The position numbers and the translations under genes are program-made. 35,304 nucleotides of DNA, from positions 1 through 35,304 of the forward strand of contig DKUE01000040.1 of NCBI GenBank assembly GCA_002490525.1, in the 5' to 3' direction. Of this stretch, positions 1 through 8,256 are shown one piece after another. Numbering within the stretch: position 1 is the stretch's first letter; the number at the start of each line of letters is the position of its first letter. This DNA is from Ruminococcaceae bacterium UBA7212 (GTDB lineage Bacteria > Bacillota > Clostridia > Oscillospirales > Acutalibacteraceae). The notes below the pieces were generated by a model that was given only the letters and a program-made list of their open reading frames with translations, made no database searches and was not told the DNA's origin.

Positions 1-376
1 GTTTTCGTAATTTTGGGCAATATATTGAATTGTTTTTTCTACTTCCCGACCAACCTGTGTCAGATTCAAAGCGTCTTGCGGGCGGGCACAGAGACCCGCT
101 CCTACAATTTCTGCGTTTGATTTATAGTGCGCGAGCAAATACTTTATTCTCTACAACGCACACTGCCACAAAATAGTATCCTGTAATCGTAATTTTGCAG
201 GCGGGTAGGTTTGCGTATAGGAAGCGCTTTTTAATCCATGGCTTTCATCTTTTTCGGCAGGGTATATTCACGAACAGCGAACTCGGGCCGTCCCTATGGT
301 TTGATGGAATTTTCAGTGACGGCGCAAGCGAGGTTTCCTCTTTGTACCTACTTCCATTCTAGAGGACAAGGCAGAG
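1..376 (-). pseudogene. Decayed Y1/RAYT transposase remnant, copy 1 (runs off the left edge)
   Basis: No intact gene lies in positions 1-387. Read on the minus strand, 182-214 encodes PTRLQNYDY, the start motif of REP-associated tyrosine transposases. A frame change follows, then GYYFVAVC, then a stop, and in a third frame at about 1-95 come GLCARPQDALNLTQVGREVEK and TIQYIAQNYEN, the usual next block of the family. The catalytic part would lie beyond position 1. Upstream of the coding remnant, 319-376 matches 13070-13117 near copy 4 (core GGCGCAAGCGAGG), so the repeated unit includes a 5' flank. Frameshifts and stops make it a pseudogene. The family assignment rests on motif recall and was not searched. 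Confidence 0.7.
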
Positions 377-387
377 AGCAGGGGAAA

Positions 388-1602
388 TTAACGATTAAAA
401 TATGTCTTGATTCTCTCTACGGCTTTTTCGGTATTCTCCGCCGAGCCAAACGCGGTCAGCCGGAAATACCCCTCGCCCGAGGGACCGAAGCCTTCGCCCG
501 GCGTACCGACCACCTGCATCTTTTCCAGCAGTAAATCAAAGAAATCCCAGCTTTTCATATTGTCAGGCGTTTTCAGCCACACATACGGAGAATCGACCGC
601 GCCGTACACGGTAAATCCGCAAGCCTTTAGCCCGTCATAAATAGTCTTTGCATTTTTTTGATAATAGGCAATGATATCCCGAATCTGCTGTTTGCCCTCG
701 GACGTATAGCAAGCCGCCGCCGCGCACTGCGTAATGTAGGAAACGCCGTTGAATTTCGTTGCCTGGCGGCGCGCCCACATAGCGTTCAATTCCGTACCGT
801 TAAACTTTAAAGCATGCGGCACTACCGTATATCCGCAGCGCACGCCCGTAAAGCCCGCCGTTTTGGAAAAGCTGCGGAATTCAATCGCACAGGTTTTCGC
901 TCCGTCAATTTCATAAATAGAATGCGGAACATTTTCTTCCGTAATAAATGCCTCATACGCCGAGTCAAACAGAATCACCGCACCCTCGCGGTTGGCGTAA
1001 TCCACCCATTTTTGCAGTTCCGCTTTCGTCAATGTCATACCCGTCGGGTTGTTCGGGAAGCATAGATAAATTATATCTACGTGACTGTCAGGAAGCGCAG
1101 GCAGAAAATTGTTTTCCGCTGTGCAAGGCATATAGACAATATTTGACCAGCCGTTTTCAGTCTTCTCGCCCGCGCGCCCCATCATCACGTTGGTGTCCAC
1201 ATACACGGGATATACCGGGTCGCAGACCGCCACGCGATTGTCCGAAGAAAAAATATCGCCGATGTTGCCGCAGTCGGATTTTGCACCGTCCGACACGAAA
1301 ATTTCTGTTTTTTCGAGGTCAATCCCGCGGGCCTTATAGTCATTTTCGAGAATCGCGTCCAACAGAAAATCCTGCCCGTATTCCGGCGGATAGCCTTGGA
1401 ACGTTTCGGCATTTGCCATCTCATCCACCGCTTTGTGCATGGCTTCAATGCACGCAGGCGCGAGCGGACGCGTCACATCGCCGATGCCGAGACGGATAAT
1501 TTCCTTCTCCGGATTTGCCGCAGAATACGCCTTTACCTTTTTGGCAATGTTCGAAAACAGATAACTGCTTTCGATTTTCAAAAAGTTTTCGTTGATTTTC
1601 AT
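388..1602 (-). CDS. dapL: LL-diaminopimelate aminotransferase
   Basis: This PLP enzyme (404 aa) converts tetrahydrodipicolinate directly to LL-2,6-diaminopimelate with glutamate as amino donor, a one-step route to lysine and peptidoglycan precursors. Visible family marks are the N-terminal GIGDVTRPL (residues 39-47), FQGYPPEYG (68-76), the CFPNNPTG substrate and cofactor block (181-188) and the PLP-lysine segment SFSKTAGFTG with K247. The reading frame is open further upstream to 1827 but that part lies inside dapF. The start at 1602 is chosen because AGGAGGT lies 7 bases before ATG and the length then matches the family (about 410 aa). The ribosome binding site overlaps the dapF stop codon, so dapF-dapL form a coupled pair with consecutive steps (DapL makes the LL form, DapF epimerises it). 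Confidence 0.95.
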   Translation of the reverse strand: MKINENFLKIESSYLFSNIAKKVKAYSAANPEKEIIRLGIGDVTRPLAPACIEAMHKAVDEMANAETFQGYPPEYGQDFLLDAILENDYKARGIDLEKTEIFVSDGAKSDCGNIGDIFSSDNRVAVCDPVYPVYVDTNVMMGRAGEKTENGWSNIVYMPCTAENNFLPALPDSHVDIIYLCFPNNPTGMTLTKAELQKWVDYANREGAVILFDSAYEAFITEENVPHSIYEIDGAKTCAIEFRSFSKTAGFTGVRCGYTVVPHALKFNGTELNAMWARRQATKFNGVSYITQCAAAACYTSEGKQQIRDIIAYYQKNAKTIYDGLKACGFTVYGAVDSPYVWLKTPDNMKSWDFFDLLLEKMQVVGTPGEGFGPSGEGYFRLTAFGSAENTEKAVERIKTYFNR

Positions 1603-1613
1603 GGACAGACCTC

Positions 1614-2453
1614 CTATTTTACATCTATGTTTCCCGTGCAAACGGTTTCGGCGGGGCCTGTCATATAAACTTCTCCGTTTTCGCTCCAATTTATGAAAAG
1701 CGTACCGCCGAGCAGATTCACTTTTACATCCGCACCGCGTTTGCAATAGCCGTTGAGAACGGACGCAACCACCGCCGCACATGCGCCCGTGCCGCAGGCA
1801 AGCGTTTCGCCCGAGCCACGCTCCCACACGCGCATGTCCAACTCCGTTGCACTGACAACGCGGATAAACTCTGTGTTAATGCGGTCGGGGAACATAGGAT
1901 GATTTTCAAAATCGGGTCCGATGCGCGGCAAATCGAGTGTCTGCACATCGTCTGTATATACAATGCAATGCGGATTGCCCATAGAAACACAGGTTACCGC
2001 ATAGGCTTTATCTTCAATAGCTAATTTTTGACTAACGACGGTCTTGCCGTCAAAATTTGTCGGAATTTTCCCGCCCTCCAAAATCGGTACGCCCATATTG
2101 ACGCGTGCGGCAACGGCTTTGCCGTTTTCTACCGTCATTTTTATGACCTTAATGCCGCTCAAAGTTTCTAACGTAATTTCATCGCAGTCGGTCATTTTAT
2201 TGTCGTACACATATTTCGCAACACAGCGTGTCGCGTTGCCGCACATTTTGGCACGCGAGCCGTCTGCATTGTAGATATCCATAAAGAAATCTGCCTTATC
2301 AGAAGGACAAATCAGTACCAAGCCGTCTGCGCCGATACCGAAATGACGGTCGCTGACCTGAATCGCGGTTTTTTCGGGATTTGCCACCGTTTCTTTAAAA
2401 CAGTTTACGTAAATATAATCGTTGCCCGCACCGTGCATCTTGGTGAATTGCAT
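1614..2453 (-). CDS. dapF: Diaminopimelate epimerase
   Basis: This PLP-independent epimerase (279 aa) interconverts LL- and meso-diaminopimelate, the last step before lysine or cell-wall use. The fold's two catalytic cysteines are visible: C71 in ADGSRAKMCGNATRC and C220 in ACGTGACA. The N-terminus MQFTKMHGAGNDY is canonical. The first cysteine motif reads CGNATRC where CGNGARC is more usual, a conservative variant. The start at 2453 is supported by AAGGAGGGG 7 bases upstream. It lies upstream of dapL in the same direction, and the dapL ribosome binding site overlaps its stop. The gap on its upstream side (2454-2831) holds only a transposase remnant. Confidence 0.96.
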   Translation of the reverse strand: MQFTKMHGAGNDYIYVNCFKETVANPEKTAIQVSDRHFGIGADGLVLICPSDKADFFMDIYNADGSRAKMCGNATRCVAKYVYDNKMTDCDEITLETLSGIKVIKMTVENGKAVAARVNMGVPILEGGKIPTNFDGKTVVSQKLAIEDKAYAVTCVSMGNPHCIVYTDDVQTLDLPRIGPDFENHPMFPDRINTEFIRVVSATELDMRVWERGSGETLACGTGACAAVVASVLNGYCKRGADVKVNLLGGTLFINWSENGEVYMTGPAETVCTGNIDVK

Positions 2454-2540
2454 GTTTGCCCCTCCTTGGAAATCAAATCTTGCATGTTTTTCAGGTGTTT
2501 TTGAGTTCTTTGTAAAAATTCTTACATCGATTTTAAAGCA

Positions 2541-2826
2541 GGTTTCGAAATAGATGATTTTTATCTATACTTGCTTTTTCGCACATTCTTTTAAAGCGTT
2601 GTATCGGATGTATTCCCACGCGTTTTTGAATTCCGTTTCGTTGCTCGTAAAAACCGCGCTGCCAAATATTTTCACCGATTTCCTGATTTACAAATCTTTT
2701 AAATACCGCGATAACATCGCCCCCTGCGATGGTGCTTAAAATCGGTTTGCTGTCTTTTTCACACACCGTCACAAAATAACATCCGTTTTGGCTGTAATTG
2801 TAATTTGCGGGCGGGTGGGGAAATCC
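2541..2826 (-). pseudogene. Decayed Y1/RAYT transposase remnant, copy 2
   Basis: This fills the dapF-ANTAR gap. On the minus strand, from 2811 leftwards, NYNYSQNGCYFVTVCEKDSKP and ILSTIAGGDV match the N-terminus of REP-associated tyrosine transposases. They join directly to IAVFKRFVNQEIGENIWQRG and FY, the helix normally about 70-80 residues further on, so the HUH catalytic core is deleted. A +1 frameshift near 2640 then leads into NETEFKNAWEYIRYNALKE, the family's C-terminus. The remnant ends at an AT-rich palindrome (2550-2568, ATAGAT...ATCTAT) shared with copies 3 and 4. An open 79-codon frame survives but is not a functional gene. Confidence 0.8.
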
Positions 2827-2831
2827 ATAGA

Positions 2832-3359
2832 TTATTCCTCCAGCACCCGTCTTGCGACATCCGGCATGCGCAATCCCGATTCCATTGCGCGGCGCTGTAA
2901 AATCCTATATGCCTCGCGCTCGGAAATGCAACAACGCTCCATTAAATAAATCTTTGCGTCCCGCAAAAGTATTTTCTCTTCTTGTGTACGCACCGTTTTG
3001 CGCGGGCGGGCAGGCTCACTCTCCGTTGCAGCAAGCATATGCACCGTATCCAAAAATTCCATGCGGTTCAGCGGCATTTGCAGTGCAATCAGATTACCGG
3101 CAAATGCAGGGAGCGGCTCTCCCGAGGGCACCAACCAGACCACATCGAAACCGTTCGGCAACATCCCTGCCAGTGCGGCGGCGGACATGTCCGGCAGTTT
3201 TCCGCAAATCACAACCGCATCGGGGCGGATGCTCGCAAACGAAAGCACCTCTGCCCCCGAGCGGTACATATTGCACACAAAAATGTGTTCGCTTTGCAGA
3301 ATGGCGCGGATTCGGTCAGCCGCCTGCGGATTTTGACTTGCTACAATCATCTCGCGCAT
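2832..3359 (-). CDS. ANTAR-domain antitermination regulator with degenerate receiver
   Basis: The protein has 175 aa. Residues about 126-175 (EEKILLRDAKIYLMERCCIS onwards, ending RRVLEE) form an ANTAR helical domain, which binds two-hairpin RNA leaders and prevents transcription termination, as in AmiR and EutV. Residues 1-112 look like a response-regulator receiver fold but lack its chemistry: the phosphoacceptor position in DAVVICGKLPD is C52 instead of Asp, and the switch Lys-Pro is Met-Pro (ALQMPL). Phosphorylation control is therefore unlikely. The start at 3359 has GAAGGAGG 9 bases upstream; a second ATG at 3350 is possible. It begins 36 bp after glyA and is probably co-transcribed with it. 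The target RNA is not evident here. Confidence 0.88.
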   Translation of the reverse strand: MREMIVASQNPQAADRIRAILQSEHIFVCNMYRSGAEVLSFASIRPDAVVICGKLPDMSAAALAGMLPNGFDVVWLVPSGEPLPAFAGNLIALQMPLNRMEFLDTVHMLAATESEPARPRKTVRTQEEKILLRDAKIYLMERCCISEREAYRILQRRAMESGLRMPDVARRVLEE

Positions 3360-3395
3360 GTGCGGCCGCCTCCTTCAAACTGCTTTTGCGGGGTC

Positions 3396-4649
3396 TTATT
3401 TATAAAGCGGATGTCTTGCGCAGATTTCGTTTACGCCTGCACGGATATAGTCAGCTTTCGCCTCGAAATCCGTTGCCGCAAGCGAGATGTATTCCGCAAC
3501 CTTGTCCATATCGTCTTCGGTAAGCCCTCTGGTAGTTACGGCCGGTGTGCCCAAACGAACGCCGCTGGTGACGAACGGCTTCTGCGGATCGTTCGGAACG
3601 GCGTTTTTGTTCGCGGTGATGTAAACTTCATCAAGTCTGTGCTCCAGCTCTTTGCCCGTAATGCCTGCGGAGCGCAAATCAACCAGCATCAGGTGATTGT
3701 CACTGCCGCCCGAAACCAAGTCGATGCCGCGGGAAGTCAGCCCCTTTGCCAGTGCCTGGCAGTTGTTTACAACGCGCTGCTGATAGTCCTTGAACTCCGG
3801 TTTAAGCGCCTCGCCGAAGCAAACCGCCTTACCTGCAATAATATGCATCAGCGGGCCACCCTGCGTGCCGGGGAAAATCGCCTTGTTCACCGCTTTGGCA
3901 AGCTCCTCGTCACAGGTGAGAATCAAGCCGCCGCGCGGGCCGCGAAGGGTTTTGTGCGTAGTTGTTGTGACAACGTCGGCATACGGTACAGGCGAGGGAT
4001 GTAAGCCTGCGGCAACCAAGCCCGCAATGTGCGCCATATCAACCATGAAGTATGCACCGACTTCTTTGGCAATTTCGGAAATGCGCTTGAAGTCGATGAT
4101 ACGCGGATATGCCGATGCGCCTGCAACAATCAGCTTCGGTCGGCATTCTTTTGCTTTCTTTTCGAATTCGTCATAGTCAATGAAGCCGTTTTCATTGACG
4201 CCGTAAGCAACAAAGTTAAAATATTTGCCCGACATATTGACCGGTGAACCGTGGGTCAGATGTCCGCCCTCGGCAAGGTTCATACCCATGACGGTATCAC
4301 CGGGCTGAAGCAGTGCAAAATATACCGCCATGTTTGCCTGTGCGCCCGAATGGGGCTGCACGTTGGCGAACTTCGCGCCGAACAGCTCGCAGGCGCGTTT
4401 TACAGCGATATCCTCAACAATGTCGACACACTCACAGCCGCCGTAGTAGCGTTTGCCCGAATAGCCCTCGGCATATTTGTTGGTCAGCACACTGCCCATT
4501 GCCGCCATAACGGCAGGGGAAACAATGTTTTCGCTGGCAATCAGCTCCAAATTTCTCTGCTGGCGGGCAAGCTCTTTTGCCATCGCCGCGCCGACTTCTT
4601 CATCGTATTTTGTGACAAACCCAATGGTGTCCATTAAATCTGCGTACAT
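3396..4649 (-). CDS. glyA: Serine hydroxymethyltransferase
   Basis: This cytosolic PLP enzyme (417 aa) converts serine and tetrahydrofolate to glycine and 5,10-methylene-THF, the main one-carbon source. Visible motifs are LELIASENIVSPAVM (35-49), YAEGYSGKRYYGGCE (59-73), the HSGAQAN block (100-106), DMAHIAGLVAAG (204-215) and the PLP lysine K233 in TTTTHKTLRGPRGG. Length matches the family. The start at 4649 follows AAGGAG with 8 bases spacing. The following ANTAR gene lies 36 bp downstream. No glycine or THF riboswitch was recognised upstream; that gap is occupied by a transposase remnant. Confidence 0.97.
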   Translation of the reverse strand: MYADLMDTIGFVTKYDEEVGAAMAKELARQQRNLELIASENIVSPAVMAAMGSVLTNKYAEGYSGKRYYGGCECVDIVEDIAVKRACELFGAKFANVQPHSGAQANMAVYFALLQPGDTVMGMNLAEGGHLTHGSPVNMSGKYFNFVAYGVNENGFIDYDEFEKKAKECRPKLIVAGASAYPRIIDFKRISEIAKEVGAYFMVDMAHIAGLVAAGLHPSPVPYADVVTTTTHKTLRGPRGGLILTCDEELAKAVNKAIFPGTQGGPLMHIIAGKAVCFGEALKPEFKDYQQRVVNNCQALAKGLTSRGIDLVSGGSDNHLMLVDLRSAGITGKELEHRLDEVYITANKNAVPNDPQKPFVTSGVRLGTPAVTTRGLTEDDMDKVAEYISLAATDFEAKADYIRAGVNEICARHPLYK

Positions 4650-4679
4650 TTTTCCGTCTCCTTTTCAGTTGTGTTTTGT

Positions 4680-4945
4680 TTTTTTACAAAGCAGATAATT
4701 TTTATCTGTTTGGAAATTTCCCGTCCGTATTCCTTTAAAGCGTTGTATTCCCACGCACGTAAATATTCCGTTGCGTTAACCATAGCGCATGCATCCGAAT
4801 ACGATTTTCGCGAACGGAATTTTCTGTTTTTATATTTTCGTAATGTTGGGCAATATATTGAATTGTCTTTTCGACTTCCTGACCAACCCATGTCAGAATC
4901 AAAGCGTCCTGCGGGCGGGACATCCGTTTATATCCATATTTCCGT
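4680..4945 (-). pseudogene. Decayed Y1/RAYT transposase remnant, copy 3
   Basis: This occupies the guaB-glyA gap (4650-4955). On the minus strand 4923-4832 encodes RPQDALILTWVGQEVEKTIQ and YIAQHYENI, nearly the same as copy 1 (RPQDALNLTQVGREVEKTIQ). After a deletion and frame changes, 4790-4735 encodes NATEYLRAWEYNALKEYG, the same C-terminal block as copy 2. It ends in a perfect 7-bp hairpin, CAGATAA TTT TTATCTG (4692-4708). The catalytic HUH and Tyr regions are absent. About 100 bp is shared with positions 1-95 at high identity. Confidence 0.78.
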
Positions 4946-4955
4946 TCGGAACGCC

Positions 4956-6419
4956 TTACAGATTCACGGAATAGTTCGGAGCTTCCTTCGTGATATACAC
5001 GTCGTGCGGGTGGCTTTCCTTCAAGCCCGCGCCCGTAATGCGGATGAATTTCGTTTTGGTCTTTAATTCCTCAATGTTGCGGCAACCGCAATAGCCCATG
5101 CCGGCCTTCAGACCGCCCATCATCTGGTAAATCGTATCGGACAGCTTGCCCTTATAAGGCACACGCCCCTCAATACCCTCGGGAACAAGCTTTTTGTTAT
5201 TGGTCTGGAAATAACGGTCCTTGGAGCCGTGATTCATTGCCGCAATTGAGCCCATGCCGCGATAGGTCTTGAAGCTTCTGCCCTGATAGACCTCAGTCTC
5301 ACCGGGGGATTCCTCACAGCCTGCAATCAGCGAACCAACCATAATGGCGGATGCACCCGCGGCAATTGCTTTTACGATTTCGCCCGAATACTTAATACCG
5401 CCGTCGGCAATCACGGTAATACCCGCCTTTGCCGCCTCGTTTGCGGAATCGTACACGGCGGTAATCTGCGGCACGCCGATGCCTGCCACAACACGGGTTG
5501 TACAAATAGACCCGGGACCGATGCCGACCTTAACGCAGTCCGCGCCTGCATCAATCAGTGCCTTGGTTGCCTCTGCCGTAGCCACATTGCCCGCCACCAG
5601 AGAAATATGCGGAAATGCCGCTTTCACGGAAGAAACTGCTTTCAGAATATTGCGGCTGTGACCGTGTGCGGAGTCGAGCGCCAAAAGGTCCACACCCGCT
5701 TCCACCAGTGCCGCCGCACGGTCCAGTACGTCTGCCGTTGCACCGATTGCCGCACCGCAAAGCAGTCTGCCCTGTGCGTCACGCGCGGAATTCGGGTACT
5801 GCACACTCTTTTCAATATCTTTAATTGTGATAAGCCCCTTGAGGTAGCCGCCGTCGTCTACCAGCGGGAGTTTCTCAATTTTATGCTGCATCAAAATGGC
5901 TTTTGCTTCTTCAAGCGTCGTCCCGATGTGGGAGGTCACCAGGTGCTCCTTGGTCATCACGTCGCCGATTTTCACGCTGTAATCTGTCATAAAGCGCATG
6001 TCACGGTTGGTCAGAATGCCGACCAATCTGCCGTTTTCGTCACAAATCGGTACGCCCGAAATTTTGTAGCGGTGCATAAGCTGGTCCGCCTCTTCGACCG
6101 TATTGTCCGCATGCAGGAAAAACGGATTTACAATAACGCCGTTTTCACTGCGCTTTACCTTGTCCACTTCCTCTTTCTGTGCGTCGATGGACATATTTTT
6201 ATGAATAATGCCGATACCGCCCTCACGCGCAATGGCAATCGCCATTTTGGACTCTGTAACGGTATCCATCGCCGCGGTCAGAATCGGCGTGTTCAGCGTA
6301 ATGTTTTTGGTCAGGCGTGTCGAAACATCGACATCGCTCGGCAGAATGTCGCTTTCCGCAGGGATAAGCAATACGTCATCGAAGGTCAAGCCTTCTTTTG
6401 CAAATTTATCACTTGCCAT
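4956..6419 (-). CDS. guaB: IMP dehydrogenase
   Basis: This enzyme (487 aa) oxidises IMP to XMP with NAD, the rate-limiting step to GMP. Residues 10-90 and 210-480 form the TIM barrel; residues about 95-210 carry two CBS domains (TKEHLVTSHIGTTLEEAKAI is in the second), which bind nucleotides for control. The catalytic cysteine is C306 in GIGPGSICTTRVV, and the YRGMGS block follows at about residue 390. The start at 6419 has GGGAGGAC 9 bases upstream. A strong promoter sits 35 bp before the start (see 6453-6482), so it is its own transcription unit, separated from the Mrp gene by a terminator. Confidence 0.98.
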   Translation of the reverse strand: MASDKFAKEGLTFDDVLLIPAESDILPSDVDVSTRLTKNITLNTPILTAAMDTVTESKMAIAIAREGGIGIIHKNMSIDAQKEEVDKVKRSENGVIVNPFFLHADNTVEEADQLMHRYKISGVPICDENGRLVGILTNRDMRFMTDYSVKIGDVMTKEHLVTSHIGTTLEEAKAILMQHKIEKLPLVDDGGYLKGLITIKDIEKSVQYPNSARDAQGRLLCGAAIGATADVLDRAAALVEAGVDLLALDSAHGHSRNILKAVSSVKAAFPHISLVAGNVATAEATKALIDAGADCVKVGIGPGSICTTRVVAGIGVPQITAVYDSANEAAKAGITVIADGGIKYSGEIVKAIAAGASAIMVGSLIAGCEESPGETEVYQGRSFKTYRGMGSIAAMNHGSKDRYFQTNNKKLVPEGIEGRVPYKGKLSDTIYQMMGGLKAGMGYCGCRNIEELKTKTKFIRITGAGLKESHPHDVYITKEAPNYSVNL

Positions 6420-6452
6420 ATTTTAAAGTCCTCCCATTTTAATTTATCCCTA

Positions 6453-6482
6453 ATTATACCATTGCAACCCCTTGTTTTTCAA
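6453..6482 (-). promoter_or_regulatory. guaB promoter
   Basis: On the minus strand TTGAAA (6482-6477) and TATAAT (6458-6453) are separated by 18 bases, and TGG before the -10 gives an extended -10 element. Transcription would start near 6446, about 27 bases before the guaB ATG. There is little room for a riboswitch or attenuator downstream of it. Confidence 0.75.
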
Positions 6483-6545
6483 TAGATATTTCAGAATAAT
6501 TCCGCTTTTTCCGCACGCCGTTTTTGTCATTTTTGCATATTTTTC

Positions 6546-6735
6546 TTTCGTACCCGCCTTGCTGAGATAAGAGCCTTTTGGGCTCGGAACCGTTTTTTGT
6601 TTCGCACCTATTTCGCTGAAACAGGTGCTTTTTGTACTCGGGACCCAACCTTGCTTGCAGTCGGTCTGCACAAGCTTGTGCGATGGGAGAGTCTTCGTTT
6701 CACTCAGAATGACAAGTCTGCATAACCCGTTGGGG
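6546..6735 (+). repeat. Interspersed repeat cluster: two 46-bp boxes plus attctt tail
   Basis: Box A (6546-6591, starting TTTCGTACCCGCC) and box B (6600-6645, starting TTTCGCACCTATT) are about 70% alike and have relatives across the window. They are followed by a tail (6646-6735) shared with 10097-10180 and 24801-24885, containing CAGTCGGTCTGC and CTTCGTTTCACTCAGAATGA. Box A contains a GAGCC-TTTTG-GGCTC hairpin. With the guaB promoter and the Mrp terminator it fills 6420-6804. Confidence 0.8.
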
Positions 6736-6746
6736 CGGTACGGACG

Positions 6747-6777
6747 CAAAAATCCCCGCATGCTCTTACATGCGGGG
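6747..6777 (-). terminator. Rho-independent terminator of the Mrp gene
   Basis: A perfect 9-bp stem CCCCGCATG / CATGCGGGG (6754-6762 with 6769-6777, 6-base loop) is followed on the minus strand by ATTTTTG. It sits 28 bp after the Mrp stop codon and separates that gene from guaB. Confidence 0.85.
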
Positions 6778-6804
6778 AAAAACAGAATCTTTTTGCAATA
6801 CCGC

Positions 6805-7611
6805 TTACAAATTTGCAATCACGCTGTTAAATTTGTCGGTATCGGCAAGCTCCACGGCACCTTTATCCACCAATGCGGCGGTTTTCGGGTCAATCGGCAG
6901 ACGGGCAAGAACAGGAACGCCCAGCTCTTTTGCGACCTCATCAATTTTGCTTTCGCCGAATACCGCAACCTGCTTACCGCAGTCAGGACACTCGAAATAG
7001 CTCATATTCTCGACCAGACCCAATACGGGAATGTTCATCATTTTTGCCATATTGTATGCCTTTTTGACAATCAACGTAACCAAATCCTGCGGTGTAGTGA
7101 CAATCACAATGCCGTCCACAGGCAAGCCCTGGAATACGGTCAGAGGCACATCGCCTGTGCCGGGCGGCATATCGACGAACATATAGTCCACATCGCCCCA
7201 AATAACCTCCTGCCAGAATTGGTTAATCATACCCGAAATCACGGGACCGCGCCAAATGACAGGTGCATCTTCTTTTTCCAACAGCAGATTCACGCTCATG
7301 ACACGGATACCTGTTTTGGTCTGCATCGGGAAAATCCCGTCCTCACTGCCCTCTGCGCGGCCGTGAAGCCCAAACGCCTTCGGAATGGACGGACCTGTAA
7401 CATCCGCATCTAAAATCGCGGTTTGCTTGCCGCTCGACTGCGCCGCAACCGCCAAAAGAGAGGTAACAAGGCTTTTGCCCACACCGCCCTTGCCGCTGAC
7501 CACGCCGATAACCTTTTTCACCGTGCTGTATTTGTTTTCAGGCAAACGCAAATCCTTTTTTTCGCAGTTCTCGGAACAGGAACTGCAATTTCCGGAACAT
7601 CCTTCACTCAT
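6805..7611 (-). CDS. Mrp/NBP35-family Fe-S cluster carrier ATPase (ApbC-like)
   Basis: This P-loop ATPase (268 aa) is of the Mrp/NBP35 family, which delivers 4Fe-4S clusters to apo-proteins in the cytosol. The deviant Walker A is SGKGGVGKS (39-47), the switch region is ILDADVTGPSIPK (66-78), VDMPPGTGD lies at 146-154 and the bridging-cluster CxxC motif is C208-PD-C211. The first 16 residues are unusually cysteine-rich (C5, C9, C12, C16), resembling the N-terminal ferredoxin-like cluster site of NBP35-type proteins. The start at 7611 follows AAGGAGAT. It is flanked by a terminator on the guaB side and a repeat box upstream. A chromosome-partitioning MinD-type role is less likely because of the CxxC. 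Confidence 0.92.
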   Translation of the reverse strand: MSEGCSGNCSSCSENCEKKDLRLPENKYSTVKKVIGVVSGKGGVGKSLVTSLLAVAAQSSGKQTAILDADVTGPSIPKAFGLHGRAEGSEDGIFPMQTKTGIRVMSVNLLLEKEDAPVIWRGPVISGMINQFWQEVIWGDVDYMFVDMPPGTGDVPLTVFQGLPVDGIVIVTTPQDLVTLIVKKAYNMAKMMNIPVLGLVENMSYFECPDCGKQVAVFGESKIDEVAKELGVPVLARLPIDPKTAALVDKGAVELADTDKFNSVIANL

Positions 7612-7631
7612 TTTTCATATCTCCTTTTTTA

Positions 7632-7678
7632 TTTCGTATCCGCTTTTTCTAAAACGGGAATTTTTTATACTCAGCACC
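7632..7678 (+). repeat. Interspersed 46-bp box, diverged copy
   Basis: TTTCGTATCCGC...TATACTCAGCAC is a diverged copy of the box found at 6546 and elsewhere, lying just upstream of the Mrp ribosome binding site in the usual orientation (TTTCGTA end next to the gene). The rest of the Mrp-tadA gap (7612-7802) shows no gene. Confidence 0.6.
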
Positions 7679-7802
7679 GCACGCTGCACACAGTTGGTTT
7701 GTAGTTGTTTTACACATCGTTGGAACAGCCCTCGCGGCTGTCCGCTTTTGGGCGAACAAAGTTCTCCCCCTACACGCCGTGTATATCTGCCGACTTTTCT
7801 TT

Positions 7803-8255
7803 TCATTTATTTTTTCGCAATTCACGGAAAAAATCCGTCAGGACTGCGGCACATTCCGACTCCCGCACGCCGCCCTCATAAAGAGGTTTGTGGGTAAACG
7901 GATAATCAAACATGTGTATTACACTTTCTACCGCACCGTTTTTCGGGTCGTATGCCCCAAAGGTCAATTTTCGGATGCGCGCGTTCAAAATCGCACCCGC
8001 ACACATCGGACATGGCTCCAGTGTCACATACATTTCACATTCCCACAGCCGCCAGCCGCCCAAAACGGCGCATGCGGTTCGGATGGCTTCGATTTCGGCA
8101 TGTGAAAGCGCGTCCTTTACCGTCTCACGGCGGTTTCTGCCGACGGCAACAACCTCACCGTGCCGTACAATCACCGCACCGACGGGGACCTCGCCTTCGG
8201 CGGCGCTTTCCTTTGCCGCCTTAAGCGCCAGCATCATAAAATCCGTGCTTTCCAT
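7803..8255 (-). CDS. tadA: tRNA-specific adenosine-34 deaminase
   Basis: This zinc enzyme (150 aa) converts A34 of tRNA-Arg(ACG) to inosine. The catalytic cytidine/deoxycytidylate deaminase motifs are H52-A-E54 and PCPMC with C82 and C85. The N-terminus (MESTDFMMLALKAAKES) matches the family. The frame is open upstream to 8300 inside the protease gene. The start at 8255 is one base after the protease stop (TGATATG), which implies translational coupling. There is no clear ribosome binding site of its own; an alternative ATG at 8270 would overlap the protease by 14 bases. A guanine deaminase is an alternative for this fold, but HAEIEA and PCPMCAGAI are TadA-like. Confidence 0.93.
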   Translation of the reverse strand: MESTDFMMLALKAAKESAAEGEVPVGAVIVRHGEVVAVGRNRRETVKDALSHAEIEAIRTACAVLGGWRLWECEMYVTLEPCPMCAGAILNARIRKLTFGAYDPKNGAVESVIHMFDYPFTHKPLYEGGVRESECAAVLTDFFRELRKNK

Positions 8256-8256
8256 A

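Noticed and set aside
1603..1827. 75-residue N-terminal extension of the dapL frame
   Set aside because: It lies inside dapF in another frame, and a strong ribosome binding site fixes the start at 1602.
2982..4004. A 340-codon plus-strand open frame across the ANTAR gene and glyA
   Set aside because: It is antisense to two well-supported genes, has no ribosome binding site and encodes no recognisable domain; it is a shadow of high-GC codon positions.
4650..4955. Possible glycine or THF riboswitch before glyA
   Set aside because: No conserved riboswitch core was recognised; the gap is explained by a transposase remnant.
5607..6485. A 292-codon plus-strand open frame inside guaB
   Set aside because: Antisense to IMP dehydrogenase, composition Cys/His/Arg-rich as typical of a shadow frame.
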